A stretch of 64,000 nucleotides of DNA from Parapedobacter koreensis (GTDB lineage Bacteria; Bacteroidota; Bacteroidia; Sphingobacteriales; Sphingobacteriaceae), in assembly GCF_900109365.1 (NCBI RefSeq), contig NZ_FNZR01000009.1:1-64000 (forward strand). The letters run 5' to 3'. The position numbers were made by a program, and so were the translations under genes. How positions within the stretch are numbered: position 1 is the first letter of the stretch; each line of letters begins with the position of its first letter. Positions 46,301 to 55,906 of the stretch are shown here, piece after piece. Under the pieces are notes generated by a model. It searched no databases, had not been told where the DNA came from, and was given only the letters and a program-made list of their open reading frames with translations.

Positions 46301-46757
46301 TGAACGAATGGGCGACGGAGTCAATGCCGCCAATCACCTGCGAGAAGCGACAAAAGGCGATGACGAGCCGGTCCAAGCCATCTTTTACAATGACCCGCAA
46401 CCCGACCAGATTTTTTATCAAGGATTGGCTTGGCGAAAACTTGGCAACATCGAGAAAGCGGCGGAAATCTTCCAAAAATTACATGATTTTGGCACTCGTC
46501 ATATGGATGACAAGATAGCTATTGACTACATGGCCGTTTCGTTGCCGGACCTCCTTGTTTTTGAACAAGATCTGTCAGCGAAGAACCGCATACACTGCTT
46601 GTATATGATCGGACTGGCCACGCTTGGAAAAGCGGATTACCAGCAAGCCAAGCGTCTTTTTGAGGAGGTGCTCGGATTGAACAATAGCCATATGGGTGCA
46701 CAGGTACACTTGGAAATGATTGGCTTCCTGCAGCAAATCGAGGCACTCAATGTATAA
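43398..46757 (+). CDS. DUF5107 domain protein with C-terminal TPR repeats
   Basis: A 1119-residue protein without a signal peptide. The N-terminal DUF5107 domain (about 45-345) resembles galactose-mutarotase-like beta-sandwiches: LPELGGRVQMAYDKIRQRHF, GPWISGGIEFNWPQHHRPST and FLWWANPAVKVNDHYQSIFP. The C-terminal half is a TPR solenoid (for example AKRNLALAYYNKKQDYQEAK and DAKAYHYLGNYWYG). The domain is known from PULs, but its chemistry is not established to my knowledge. It is cytoplasmic by signal-peptide absence, and lies beside sugar transporters and an epimerase, so a carbohydrate role is likely. Confidence 0.85.
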   Translation: MNTGVTIWTESISLPTYPSGKPEKNPMFLEKRVYQGSSGVVYPYPVIEKIEDEKVDQQYQALFLENDYVKIMILPELGGRVQMAYDKIRQRHFIYYNQVVKPALVGLTGPWISGGIEFNWPQHHRPSTFLPVDYTIQEHANGAKTIWVNEVEIMFRTKGMAGFTLYPDKAYLEIEARLSNRTPFPQTFLWWANPAVKVNDHYQSIFPPDVHAVFDHGKRDVSSFPIATGTYYKMDYSPGTDISKYKNIPVPTSFMAVGSKYDFMGGYEHDVKAGVLHVANHHTVPGKKQWTWGNADFGQAWDRNLTDADGPYIELMTGAYTDNQPDFSWLQPNEAKNFVQYFMPYAEIGMVKNASKDFALNLEMQDGKLVIGIYATGTFPEAHICLTKKGSTYWSETTTLSPANAYVKQIDTVPSDVPEWDQYALEVYDEEGNLLLAYQPEKHEEKELPDPATPAPPPTEVGTTEELYLHGLHLEQYRHATFDPLAYYQEALRRDSGDLRNNNAIGLWLLRRGAFDEAEAHFRTALARLTMRNTNPYDGEVLYNLAYTRFYNEAWAEAYDLFYKAAWNAAWKDSAYLMLGRIDLHLQRYEWALRHIAESLVRNAHSSQALHLRLVALRKLQRYDEALALAAAALDLDPFNYGVYVECYLLHETCGSVESATQAKHTAIGLMQDRTATYIEYALDYDCAGCYEEALLFLDWAAEDDRQAQHPLLHYHLGYLHTKVGNAEKATAAYQRAAACPPDFCFPNRVEDMLALEAALQDQPQDAKAYHYLGNYWYGKRMHDKGIRAWEQSTARDPHYPTAKRNLALAYYNKKQDYQEAKRLLEEAFNLDTTDARILMELDQLYKLQQISPQERLAKLDQLPALVAERDDLYLERITLLNWLGRYQEAFQLLTARNFHPWEGGEGKVTGQYLIAGTALAKQALLDNQPMEALQQLQSLQHYPHNLGEGKLPNAPENDLHYLMATAFERMGDGVNAANHLREATKGDDEPVQAIFYNDPQPDQIFYQGLAWRKLGNIEKAAEIFQKLHDFGTRHMDDKIAIDYMAVSLPDLLVFEQDLSAKNRIHCLYMIGLATLGKADYQQAKRLFEEVLGLNNSHMGAQVHLEMIGFLQQIEALNV

Positions 46758-46763
46758 GGTGCA

Positions 46764-47660
46764 TCAGGCACGCTGCTCCAAGTTATTGCGGTATACCGTG
46801 GGGGATACGGTCATGTGTTCCTTGAACAACCTGGAGAAGTAATACTGGTCATCAAATCCGATTTCGAGGGAAATCTCTGAGATACGCTTGTCCGAAAATT
46901 GAAGCAAGTGGCAAGCCCGTTGTATCTTCAGGTGATTGAGGTACTCAATGGGCGAATAGCCGGTCTTATGCTTGAATAGCTTTGAAAAGTGGGATACCGA
47001 CAAACAAACGTGGCTTGAAATATCCGTCAGTGTTATCTTCCGGCTGAGGTTTGCCTTTAAAAAAGCAATGGCTTTTTCAACCACGTCGTGCTCTGCCAGA
47101 CCGCTTACATCATTGAATTTTTCGGAGAATAAATACCCGCTAAGGAAATAAGGGAGCGACAGCGCGATGAATTCGAAGTTTTCCTTGGCATACCCCTGAA
47201 GCAGCAGGTTGTACATCCTGTTGAACAACTCAATATGCTGCTCACCCATGATCAACGTGTTGTTCTGCTTCAGCACCTTGCCGTAAATCCGATCAGCAAC
47301 CACTGGCGCTTGGGTACCGCCGAAATGCATCCAATAGATGGTCCACGGAAAATGTTCATCGGCTTTGTAGAAGTGTTTTTTCTCAGCCGGAATCAAGATG
47401 AATTCATTCACGGCAAGGTGATGCCGCTGGCCGTCCACGATGACTGCACCTTTTCCATCCACACAATGAATCAGGATATGCTCCCTGCATCCACGGGTAC
47501 GTTTGCAAAAATGGTGCATCGCCTTTGGATAGTACCCGATATCGGTAATATTGAAACTGTTCGAAATCGGGTTAGCTTTGTATTGTTCTACGACTACAGG
47601 CGGCACAATGATTCGCCGTTCACCGTCAAAACCTTCTTCTTTTTTTAAAATCATTGTCAT
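46764..47660 (-). CDS. AraC-family transcriptional regulator with cupin-type sensor
   Basis: A 298-residue regulator. The N-terminal AraC-type ligand-binding cupin (ILIHCVDGKGAVIVDGQRHH, FILIPAEKKHFYKADEHFPW) is followed by two helix-turn-helix motifs: LTDISSHVCLSVSHFSKLFKHK and ISEISLEIGFDDQYYFSRLF. It responds to a sugar and acts on neighbouring genes. It diverges from the aldose epimerase gene and converges with DUF5107, so both PUL halves are within reach. A start at the second ATG (47654) is also possible. Confidence 0.94.
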   Translation of the reverse strand: MTMILKKEEGFDGERRIIVPPVVVEQYKANPISNSFNITDIGYYPKAMHHFCKRTRGCREHILIHCVDGKGAVIVDGQRHHLAVNEFILIPAEKKHFYKADEHFPWTIYWMHFGGTQAPVVADRIYGKVLKQNNTLIMGEQHIELFNRMYNLLLQGYAKENFEFIALSLPYFLSGYLFSEKFNDVSGLAEHDVVEKAIAFLKANLSRKITLTDISSHVCLSVSHFSKLFKHKTGYSPIEYLNHLKIQRACHLLQFSDKRISEISLEIGFDDQYYFSRLFKEHMTVSPTVYRNNLEQRA

Positions 47661-47696
47661 GTTCGTCTATACCTATGGTCAAAAAAGAATATAATC

Positions 47697-47706
47697 CATT
47701 ATAATG
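47697..47706. promoter_or_regulatory. Palindrome in the AraC-epimerase divergent region
   Basis: CATTATAATG is a perfect 10-bp palindrome within 40 bases of the AraC start codon, in the 148-base divergent region. It may be part of an AraC operator, but AT-rich palindromes also arise by chance. Confidence 0.25.
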
Positions 47707-47742
47707 AATGATAATTCTATGAATCAAGCAGTCCGCAAGGAA

Positions 47743-47750
47743 TATATTTG
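47743..47750 (+). promoter_or_regulatory. -7 element of the aldose epimerase-GH95 transcript
   Basis: TATATTTG matches TAnnTTTG, 58 bases upstream of the epimerase ATG. No clear -33 element was seen, which would fit dependence on an activator such as the divergent AraC protein. Confidence 0.5.
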
Positions 47751-47808
47751 TTATCAAACAATATTATGAACCTTTTTTCAGAAATGAAAATTATTTGCAT
47801 GAGATAGC

Positions 47809-48765
47809 ATGATGGAGCAATATGTCATTGAAAACCGCAACGGAATGCGGGCGGGCATCCTCAACCGGGGAGCTACCATTACCGAACTATCATTGCCTAC
47901 CCGACACGGCGGGCGGGTCAATACCGTATTGGCTTATCCACAGCCCGAAGACTACCTTACCGACCGCTATTACGTGGGTACAACAATAGGACGGTATGCC
48001 AACCGGATTGCCAACGGCCGTTTTATGCTGGGCGACTCTGCCTGCCAGCTTACCGTGAATGAAGTGGGGTGCAACAATCACCTCCATGGGGGACTCCACG
48101 GGTTTGATAAAAAATGGTGGTCAGTGGCCAAACACACCGCTGAAGAAATCGTGCTTCGTTGTGAAAGCCATGACGGCGAGGAGGGATATCCCGGCTGCTT
48201 ACAAGCGGAGGTCACCTACCGGGTGTCTGATGAAGATGTGCTGGAAGTGCATTATGCCGCAAAAACGGACAGAACAACCGTAGTGAGCTTGAGCAATCAT
48301 AGCTATTTTAACCTGAGTAAGGACGCACCATCTATCCAAGGGCATACTGTCCGCGTGTATGCGGATAAATTCACCCCGCTGGATGGGCGTAACCTCCCCA
48401 TAGGGGCAATCGCATCAGTAGCAGATACGGTCTTTGACCTCCGACAGGGAAGCGATGTGAATGAGGTGATGGACTGCATCGTTAACACCAACTACGCCTT
48501 CGATCATACAGGAAACACGCTCGCCGTAATGGCGGTATTGACCGATAAGGAATCCGGCAGGATGCTCACCATTAGTTCAGACTATCCGGGCATGCAGCTG
48601 TATTTCGGCAATTTTCTGGGTGGGTATTTTAGTCTATGTCAAGGTATTTGCCTGGAACCGCAATACTTTCCCGACTCACCGAACAATAGCCATTTTCCTT
48701 CGGCGATACTTGAACCTGGCGAACATTATAAGCATACCATTAACTATAAATTTTCAAAATTTTAG
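47809..48765 (+). CDS. galM: Aldose 1-epimerase (galactose mutarotase)
   Basis: A 318-residue protein of usual GalM length. It interconverts alpha and beta anomers of aldoses, feeding the Leloir pathway. Visible motifs: GRYANRIANGRF, NNHLHGGLHGFDKKWW (catalytic His pair region), VSLSNHSYFNLS with the second catalytic His, and GICLEPQYFPDSPNN with the catalytic Glu. No signal peptide, so cytoplasmic. It precedes GH95 by about 80 bases on the same strand and fits galactose use in PUL 2. Confidence 0.95.
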   Translation: MMEQYVIENRNGMRAGILNRGATITELSLPTRHGGRVNTVLAYPQPEDYLTDRYYVGTTIGRYANRIANGRFMLGDSACQLTVNEVGCNNHLHGGLHGFDKKWWSVAKHTAEEIVLRCESHDGEEGYPGCLQAEVTYRVSDEDVLEVHYAAKTDRTTVVSLSNHSYFNLSKDAPSIQGHTVRVYADKFTPLDGRNLPIGAIASVADTVFDLRQGSDVNEVMDCIVNTNYAFDHTGNTLAVMAVLTDKESGRMLTISSDYPGMQLYFGNFLGGYFSLCQGICLEPQYFPDSPNNSHFPSAILEPGEHYKHTINYKFSKF

Positions 48766-48845
48766 TACCATTGCCAAAAAAGTGCCCCGCGCAATAGTTG
48801 TAAATCATTACGCCGGGGGACTGAGGAAAATCAAATCAATCGACA

Positions 48846-51221
48846 ATGTTAAATACCAAATGGTTGGGCAGATCGATGGGCATCTTGTGGTTGCTATCCA
48901 CATTTGGCACCACAAATGCAAGAACTGCCTATGAGCAAAAAGACGAAAATCTACAATTGTGGTACGACAAGCCAGCCCAGCAATGGGAAGAAACTATTCC
49001 GCTGGGCAATGGTAAAATCGGCATGATGCCGGATGGTGGTTTGCGTGAGGAGGCCATCGTATTGAACGATATCACGCTGTGGTCCGGTAGCCCGCAGGAT
49101 GCCAACAACTATGAAGCGCACAAATACCTCCCGCGTATACGCCAACTGCTGCGTGAGGGAAAAAATGATGAAGCGCAGCAACTGGTGGATGCTCATTTTA
49201 TCTGCGAAGGCTCCGGCTCTGGCGGGAAACAGTGGGGATGCTTCCAAACCATGGGAACCTTGCAACTGGCATATGGCTATGATGAGACGGCAGTCGGCGA
49301 ACCAACCGGCTACAGGCGTCGGCTTGATCTGAATGACGCGCGCTCCACCACGGCTTTTTCCTTAGGCGGTACCCGTTATTTGCGGGAATACATTACCAGC
49401 TTTGGGGATGACGTAGGTGTCATTAAGCTCCAGGCCGACCAGTCGGGAAAAATCAATGTGCGTATTACCGTGGGCCGCCCCGAACGTGCGACCACCCAGA
49501 CAGTGGGCGAAGAGCTTCAACTGATCGGACAACTTGATAATGGCATGGATGGAAAAGGCATGCGGTTTATCACCCGCATCCGGGCAAAGGCAACGGGCGG
49601 CGTGCTGCAAATGACAGAGGATGCCTTGATCATCCAGCAGGCTGACGCTGCCGAAATTTACCTGACCACCGCTACGGATTTCAGGGAAACGGACTACCTA
49701 AATGCTTCCGCAAATACGTTGGCAGAAGCGATGCGCAAGTCCTATGCCGACCAGTTGCGGCAGCACACCGCAAACTACCAACGGATCTTCAAACGGTTGC
49801 ATATCCATATCGGGGAATCCACCGCTCATGAATTGCCTACCAACGAGCGGCTGGTTCGATTTGTGGAAAATGCAGACGCCGATCCGCAAATGGCGGCGTT
49901 GTTTTTCCAATATGGTAGGTATCTGAGCATCAGCAGCACACGGATAGGCCTTTTGCCTCCCAACCTGCAGGGGCTTTGGGCCAACCAGTTGCAGACCCCC
50001 TGGAATGGCGACTACCACCTGGACGTGAATGTGCAGATGAATCACTGGCATCTTGATGCAGCCAACCTCGGTGAATTGAACCTGCCACTGGTGGAACTGG
50101 TAAAAGGACTGGTAAAAAACGGAAGCCGGACTGCTAAAGCTTATTATCAGGCCGACGGCTGGGTGGCGCATGTAATTACCAATGTATGGGGTTTTACAGA
50201 GCCGGGGGAATCAGCTTCCTGGGGTGTGGCCAATGCAGGGTCGGGATGGCTATGCAATAACCTCTGGCAGCACTACGAATACAGTGGCGATACCGACTAC
50301 CTGCACGATATCTATCCGATCTTGAAAGGTGCGGCCCAATTCTACAACAGCTGCCTGATGGAGCATCCGGAAACGGGCTGGTTGGTAACGGGGCCTTCGG
50401 TATCTCCGGAAAATGCATTCCAGCTGGCCAATGGAAATCATGCCAATGTGTGCATGGGCCCGGCCATCGACAACCAGATAACACGTGAGTTATTCACGAA
50501 TCTCATCCATGCAGACGAGGTATTAGGCTTGGGCGATCCGTTTTGCGACACGCTACGTGCAAAGATACGCCGCCTTCCGCCTCCGGTGCAGGTAGCTGCT
50601 GATGGGCGTATCATGGAGTGGCTGGAGCCTTACCAAGAGGTCGATCCGCAGCATCGGCATATTTCCCACTTGTACGGCCTATTTCCTGCCAACCAGATTT
50701 CAACCGACCGTACTGGCGAATGGGCAGAAGCGGCGGCCAAATCTTTGGCCGTGCGCGGCGACGACGGCCCGAGCTGGGCTATTGCCTACAAGATGATTTT
50801 CTGGGCACGGCTAAAGGACGGCGAACATGCCTATAAACTATTTAGGCAGCTATTGACACCCCGCGTGGAGACCCATATCAATTATGGGGCGGGTGGCGGC
50901 ACCTATGCTAACCTATTTACTGCTGGCCCGCCCTTTCAGATTGATGGCAATTTTGGCGGTGCGGCTGCCATCGCGGAGATGCTCATCCAAAGCCAGGACG
51001 GCTATATCGAATTGTTGCCGTCGCTCCCCCGTGCTTGGCAGGCAAAGGGTTCCGTCAGTGGGCTGAGGGCACGGGGCAACGTGACCATCGATGTGGCTTG
51101 GGAAAACGGCCAAGTGACCGACTATGCAGTCTACGCTACCCATCCGGGAAGCGTGGATGTGAAGGTAAACGGGCAACTGAAAAAAGTAAGCATGCGTCCG
51201 CTAAACATGGAATCGATGTAA
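48846..51221 (+). CDS. GH95-family alpha-L-fucosidase or alpha-L-galactosidase
   Basis: A 791-residue exported enzyme: signal peptide up to about residue 26, N-terminal domain with [19 protein letters not shown] and [12 protein letters not shown], then an alpha/alpha-6 barrel. Family landmarks: [19 protein letters not shown], the general acid Glu522 in [22 protein letters not shown] and the Asp of QIDGNFGG (about 700). In the base motif (NINxQMNYW in studied members) this protein reads DVNVQMNHW, so one of the two Asn is Asp393. GH95 inverting enzymes cleave alpha-1,2-fucosides; some act on alpha-L-galactosides. Downstream of the epimerase and convergent with the SSS gene. Confidence 0.9.
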   Translation: MLNTKWLGRSMGILWLLSTFGTTNARTAYEQKDENLQLWYDKPAQQWEETIPLGNGKIGMMPDGGLREEAIVLNDITLWSGSPQDANNYEAHKYLPRIRQLLREGKNDEAQQLVDAHFICEGSGSGGKQWGCFQTMGTLQLAYGYDETAVGEPTGYRRRLDLNDARSTTAFSLGGTRYLREYITSFGDDVGVIKLQADQSGKINVRITVGRPERATTQTVGEELQLIGQLDNGMDGKGMRFITRIRAKATGGVLQMTEDALIIQQADAAEIYLTTATDFRETDYLNASANTLAEAMRKSYADQLRQHTANYQRIFKRLHIHIGESTAHELPTNERLVRFVENADADPQMAALFFQYGRYLSISSTRIGLLPPNLQGLWANQLQTPWNGDYHLDVNVQMNHWHLDAANLGELNLPLVELVKGLVKNGSRTAKAYYQADGWVAHVITNVWGFTEPGESASWGVANAGSGWLCNNLWQHYEYSGDTDYLHDIYPILKGAAQFYNSCLMEHPETGWLVTGPSVSPENAFQLANGNHANVCMGPAIDNQITRELFTNLIHADEVLGLGDPFCDTLRAKIRRLPPPVQVAADGRIMEWLEPYQEVDPQHRHISHLYGLFPANQISTDRTGEWAEAAAKSLAVRGDDGPSWAIAYKMIFWARLKDGEHAYKLFRQLLTPRVETHINYGAGGGTYANLFTAGPPFQIDGNFGGAAAIAEMLIQSQDGYIELLPSLPRAWQAKGSVSGLRARGNVTIDVAWENGQVTDYAVYATHPGSVDVKVNGQLKKVSMRPLNMESM

Positions 51222-51226
51222 ACATA

Positions 51227-52828
51227 TTATGTGGCAACACCCCATTTAGAAAAAACGACGTAAAGGCTCAGCATTGCCAATATAAGCAACAGCGATGCCC
51301 AATGCCGACGCTTCCATGGTGCCAACCCAACAACATCTGGCACGAATTCAGCGGTTTGGTGCCGCTGCATGGGCCATCGGCGGCCGATGGCCAACATCAA
51401 TAACGATGTTGCCCCAAACAGGATAGCCAGCACATGGAGGAAATGGAGGCTGATATCCAGCACATATTGGCAGGTAAAATAACTTACCATAAAAAACAAC
51501 AGGCCTGCCTTGGCGGCGGAGGGTGGCACCCGTTTGGTAAGAAACCCGATGACTACTATCGTGAAAATGGGGATACTGAACAAACCTGACACCTTTTGCA
51601 AGTAGGTATAGAAACCGCTGTGCGCAAACAGGATAAATGGTGCGGTAAACATCGCAAGCAGCGAGACGGCTATTTCAAACCGCTTACCGACACGAACAAG
51701 TTCGCCGTCGGTCGTCACGTGGCTCCGTTTGGCCTGATAGGGCTTGTAAATATTCAGCACGAACAAGGTACTGCTACCATGGAGGCCGGCGTTGTATGTG
51801 GTCATGGCCGCCCCGAAAACCAGGGCGGCTGTCAGGCCCAGCAACACACTGGGGAGCACATGGGCAGCCAGCACCGAAAATACCGATGCCGTATTTTCAA
51901 TGCTGGGGTACAGGTGCACAGCGATAAGTCCAGGCAAATTGATGAGTACCGGGGTCACCAGCTTGCCCACAGCGGCAAACGCCATACCTTTCTGGGCATG
52001 TGCCAGGTTTTTTGCGACCAGCACCTGCTGGACAATATATTGTTCCATGCCCCAATAATAGATATTGACCAGCAACATACCCGTAAACAAGGTGCTGAAA
52101 GGTACGGCATCCGTTGCTGAACCGATGGCATTTAAATGCGTGGTGTGTTTGGTGAGCAACGCGGTCAGTCCCCCCACGATGTTGCCGTTGCCTAAGGTCT
52201 TCAATGCAAACCAAGGTAGGCAGATACCGATAATGAGCAACCCGCCGCCCAACACGGTATCTGAAATGGTGATGGCCTTCAACCCGCCCACAATGGTGTA
52301 GATACTTCCCACCAAACCAAGTATCCAAACCATGATCCAGATACATTGCCAATACGACACGCCAAACCAGGTGGGCAAATCGAACATGCCCGTCATGGCC
52401 ACGGCACCGCCATAAAGAACCGGCGGTAGCAAATTGACCATGTAACTCAGTAAAAAGATGATCGATACCAGCCGCTTTGTCCCTTCATCATACCGATCGG
52501 CAAGGAAATCAGGCGTCGTAACCATACCACCCTTAAAATAGACCGGCAGCAAAAACTCGGACACCAGGAGCATCGCCACAACAGACGTGACTCCCCACGC
52601 CATGACAGACAGGTTATTTACATAAACCGACTCGTTCTCGCCGATAAACTGATTGGCGCTGAGGTTGGTAAGCAACAGGGAGCCAGCAACGACCAGGTAA
52701 TTGTTGTTTTTTCCCGCCAAGAAAAGGCCCGAAACCGACCTTAGGTTGACCGAACGGGTCTTATACCAGGAGATAACCGCGACGAGTACGGTACAAGCGA
52801 CAAAACTTATGGCAACTGTAGCATTCAA
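51227..52828 (-). CDS. SSS-family sodium/solute symporter (SGLT-like sugar transporter)
   Basis: A 533-residue protein with about fourteen helices. The SSS signature is visible in GLFLAGKNNNYLVVAGSLLL with NLSANQFIGENESVYVNN, the Na-coupled sugar-transporter subgroup. It would carry a monosaccharide such as galactose inward with Na+. It starts directly after the GntR stop and is the last gene of the GH36-GH-D-GntR-SSS operon. Confidence 0.92.
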   Translation of the reverse strand: MNATVAISFVACTVLVAVISWYKTRSVNLRSVSGLFLAGKNNNYLVVAGSLLLTNLSANQFIGENESVYVNNLSVMAWGVTSVVAMLLVSEFLLPVYFKGGMVTTPDFLADRYDEGTKRLVSIIFLLSYMVNLLPPVLYGGAVAMTGMFDLPTWFGVSYWQCIWIMVWILGLVGSIYTIVGGLKAITISDTVLGGGLLIIGICLPWFALKTLGNGNIVGGLTALLTKHTTHLNAIGSATDAVPFSTLFTGMLLVNIYYWGMEQYIVQQVLVAKNLAHAQKGMAFAAVGKLVTPVLINLPGLIAVHLYPSIENTASVFSVLAAHVLPSVLLGLTAALVFGAAMTTYNAGLHGSSTLFVLNIYKPYQAKRSHVTTDGELVRVGKRFEIAVSLLAMFTAPFILFAHSGFYTYLQKVSGLFSIPIFTIVVIGFLTKRVPPSAAKAGLLFFMVSYFTCQYVLDISLHFLHVLAILFGATSLLMLAIGRRWPMQRHQTAEFVPDVVGLAPWKRRHWASLLLILAMLSLYVVFSKWGVAT

Positions 52829-53869
52829 TCAAAGTGATTTACGAAGGTACAACGCCGTGGGCACCACCTGCTGGATTTTTTCACGGGTAAGCACATAATT
52901 GGCTGCCAGTCTACCCATTTCCGCAAAATCGGCGGAAAAAGTCGTAATGCCACCCGCAATGATTTCTTTGACCACGTCGTCATTATGTGCCAACACGGCG
53001 AGATCCTTACCCAGTTTCCATTTTTTGCCCATCACATCTTTCAGGATGGCATAAAGCTCCGGATTGTGGATGGTGAAATACACCTTATTCTTCTCAATAC
53101 TGCCAGGTTCATAGTGCTTTTTCACGGTACCTTTCAAGCCAGCGTCCTTCAGGAATTTACGGAAAGATTGCAGGATTTCAGGGGGTTCTGCCGTATGCTT
53201 CCGGAAGAAAAAGATGATTTCGTCATAGGCGGCCAGCTTGGGTGCCAACTGCTGAAACACGTTGTAGGAGGACAACCGAAATTCCTGTGTGATATAGGAA
53301 TAATCTTCGCCAAGTGCCACATGACGGTCAATCACCAACAGCTTGAACGGCGGGATGGTAGTCAACAACGCTTTGATGCGATCGGTAGGTATCGGTGCCA
53401 CAATATACAATCCATAATGGCCTGCAATCCGGTTGAAGATGGCTTCGAACACATCCGGATTATTGTGGTGGAAATATAGGTCTATGTGGATATCTTTTCC
53501 GATATGGGTTTTCAGGCTATCATAGAGCGTTTCCTGGAAGGTGTCAAAAGCATACATCAGTAGCGCAACCTTTTGCTGCTGACGGATATTGCCGCTGATG
53601 ACAAAATAGCCTTTGCGGTTTTTCGAAGCGATGACACCCCGCTCCATCAACTCCTTGTAGGCTTTTACGATGGTCTCGCGTGCGTACCCCAATTCGCTGA
53701 TCATCGTATTGACGGAAGGCAGTGCGGCATTCGTGCGCAGCCCGCCCTCATCAATGGCATCCAAAACACCTTGTACCAGCTGCTCATGCTTGGAGAGCGA
53801 CTGCAAATTTTCCAACGCACGGATCTTTTGGATGACAAAAGTGACAGGATCGACCTGGTTTATCCCCAT
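52829..53869 (-). CDS. GntR-family regulator with LacI-type sugar-binding domain
   Basis: A 346-residue regulator. The N-terminal winged helix (about 25-90) contains NTMISELGYARETIVKAYKE and RGVIASKNRKGYFV. The remainder resembles the periplasmic-binding-protein-like sensor of LacI regulators (KVALLMYAFDTFQETLYDSL and VLTREKIQQVVPTALYLRKS). It probably represses the operon until sugar binds. It lies between the GH-D and SSS genes with five and zero bases spacing, so it is autoregulated with them. Confidence 0.92.
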   Translation of the reverse strand: MGINQVDPVTFVIQKIRALENLQSLSKHEQLVQGVLDAIDEGGLRTNAALPSVNTMISELGYARETIVKAYKELMERGVIASKNRKGYFVISGNIRQQQKVALLMYAFDTFQETLYDSLKTHIGKDIHIDLYFHHNNPDVFEAIFNRIAGHYGLYIVAPIPTDRIKALLTTIPPFKLLVIDRHVALGEDYSYITQEFRLSSYNVFQQLAPKLAAYDEIIFFFRKHTAEPPEILQSFRKFLKDAGLKGTVKKHYEPGSIEKNKVYFTIHNPELYAILKDVMGKKWKLGKDLAVLAHNDDVVKEIIAGGITTFSADFAEMGRLAANYVLTREKIQQVVPTALYLRKSL

Positions 53870-53874
53870 AGACG

Positions 53875-55905
53875 TTAGTTTTCTTTTGTAATCCGGTAAA
53901 TATAGGCACCTTCTCCGTCAAAATCCACAACAAAATGTTGCTTAAACGATGTGCCACTGTCATCCAGCAACTCCGTAGCTTGATAAGTAGCCTCCGGATC
54001 AAGCCCCAAAGCCGATACGTCCAAACGTTGCTTAGTAGATACTTTACGATAGTTGAATACCGCTAAATAGGTTTGCCCAGCTTCATGCCGGATAAATGCC
54101 CGGCTGGCGGACACCCCGGTATTTCCCTCCACGGGCCGGAACGTTTGGCCGGTTTGGATCAGCGTTTTTACCGCAGGCCGTTGCAGCCAGTTTTTGACAT
54201 GCTGCTGCCACGGAGCACTAATGGAATAATCGTCTCCCAAGATAACCGGTCCGGTGACCAGCCCGGATATCAACCGGGCACGGTTTGCCCCGATACTTTC
54301 CTGCTCAAATACGAGGTGATCGGCATCGATATAGTCATACAGGAAATCTTGCCACCACCCATAGGAAACACTATTAAGTGTGTATTCCGTGTCTTTGATA
54401 GCCTTCCAGGCATCACACGCGATACGACGCATGTGCACATAACGTGCGGAGGCCAGCGAAGGGGAAATCGCCGCATATACGAGCATGGTATTGTCGAGCA
54501 GGTCACACAGGTATTCCATGCCGACGCGGTATGCCTGCATTCCGGTAGTCACTGATTTGTCGTAGAATCCGGTGGATTCAATGGCGGCATGGCCCAGAAA
54601 ATCAATCTTAATCATCTTGAAACCACACGCTTTCAGCTTGTTGAGGACAAACTCCATGCGCTTTCGGGTGCCCGGATGGGTGGGATCCAAGGCACGACCG
54701 CCATCCAGATCGTGGTAACCGGTAGCCGTGCGTGTCCACATCTCGGAAAAACGGTATGTGCTGCCTTCGGCAACCCTGTCCTTTCTTCCGCGGTGCCCCC
54801 AATCGGTAAAAGGCGCCCAATAAACACCCGGCTGCAGGCCCCTGGCCTCACAATAGGCCACAAATTCATTCAGCCGGGAAAAATCACCCCGAAAGCCCCC
54901 CTGTACCATATTGTCCCAAAACGAATCCAAATCGATGTATGCCGTTCCGTCTTCGTTCCGGAAATCCGGCACCTCCGTATGGAAGAAATCGGCCACACCT
55001 GTAGCCTTTTCATAGGTCAGGTGTTCTTTGATGACGCCCCAACTGTTCCACCCTACGGGCGTAGCCTTATCCCACGCGGCGATGTAGCGGCCGTTCAAGG
55101 CTGCTGCCCGGGCATACATTTCCATGCCATCGCGCCAGTCATTGAAATAGCCAATGAAAATCTTGGGTGAAAAAACCGTGTCACCTTTTACTATGCCATG
55201 CGGCATGGAATCGCGCGTCACCGCCACATCGGTATAGCCAGCCCATACATCCAATTGCGTCAACGCCCCTCCCTTACCTGCACTACGTACGCCGGTTTTC
55301 CAATCGGTATGTACCAAGGAACCCGTTACCAATCCCTTTTTGGTCTTGTCATCATAGACGATACCTACTTCTGCACTGGTATTGGCGGTATCGCTAAGGG
55401 ATTTGGCTTCGTACCGGATAAACGTATCGTTGTCGAAAGGTACAAACAGGGTATGTACCTCCCCTTGGGTATCCAGTGCTGCCCGGCGGGCCAATAACGG
55501 CGCCATGTAATTTGCACTGATCTGCTTGCCTGCTATTTCCAATTCCGTCATCAAAAACTCCCGGTTGGTGTAGCAATAGAAATGCTGCTTAATCTTAAGA
55601 CCGCCATTAAGCTGCCACACCACCGTGTACTTCACGCCGGATCCCTCGGCATCGCTGAATGAAGCCTGGCTAAACGTGCGCTCAACGGCATCGCCGCTGC
55701 CATACGTCGTCCCGTTGATGACGACGGCTGCCGCCGCATCGCTGATTACCGGGAAATCACCGTAGCGGACACTATACCGTCCGCTTTGTAGGTCATACGT
55801 CAGCTCATTGGCTTTGCCAAAGGATGCTTTCAATTGGGCCTGCGCAGTTCCTACCCACAGGACGGTTACCATCGCGATGGTGATTAAAAAAGGTGTTCTG
55901 CCCAT
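53875..55905 (-). CDS. Clan GH-D glycoside hydrolase (alpha-galactosidase-like)
   Basis: A 676-residue exported enzyme (signal peptide ends at TAQAQ). The N-terminal beta-sandwich is followed by a TIM barrel (PVGWNSWGVIKEHLTYEKA). The probable nucleophile Asp435 is in MIKIDFLGHAA and the acid/base Asp498 in RRIACDAWKAI, layout as in GH36/GH27. It differs from the neighbouring GH36 enzyme, so it likely acts on another alpha-linked galactoside or related sugar. One base separates it from GH36. Confidence 0.85.
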   Translation of the reverse strand: MGRTPFLITIAMVTVLWVGTAQAQLKASFGKANELTYDLQSGRYSVRYGDFPVISDAAAAVVINGTTYGSGDAVERTFSQASFSDAEGSGVKYTVVWQLNGGLKIKQHFYCYTNREFLMTELEIAGKQISANYMAPLLARRAALDTQGEVHTLFVPFDNDTFIRYEAKSLSDTANTSAEVGIVYDDKTKKGLVTGSLVHTDWKTGVRSAGKGGALTQLDVWAGYTDVAVTRDSMPHGIVKGDTVFSPKIFIGYFNDWRDGMEMYARAAALNGRYIAAWDKATPVGWNSWGVIKEHLTYEKATGVADFFHTEVPDFRNEDGTAYIDLDSFWDNMVQGGFRGDFSRLNEFVAYCEARGLQPGVYWAPFTDWGHRGRKDRVAEGSTYRFSEMWTRTATGYHDLDGGRALDPTHPGTRKRMEFVLNKLKACGFKMIKIDFLGHAAIESTGFYDKSVTTGMQAYRVGMEYLCDLLDNTMLVYAAISPSLASARYVHMRRIACDAWKAIKDTEYTLNSVSYGWWQDFLYDYIDADHLVFEQESIGANRARLISGLVTGPVILGDDYSISAPWQQHVKNWLQRPAVKTLIQTGQTFRPVEGNTGVSASRAFIRHEAGQTYLAVFNYRKVSTKQRLDVSALGLDPEATYQATELLDDSGTSFKQHFVVDFDGEGAYIYRITKEN

Positions 55906-55906
55906 G

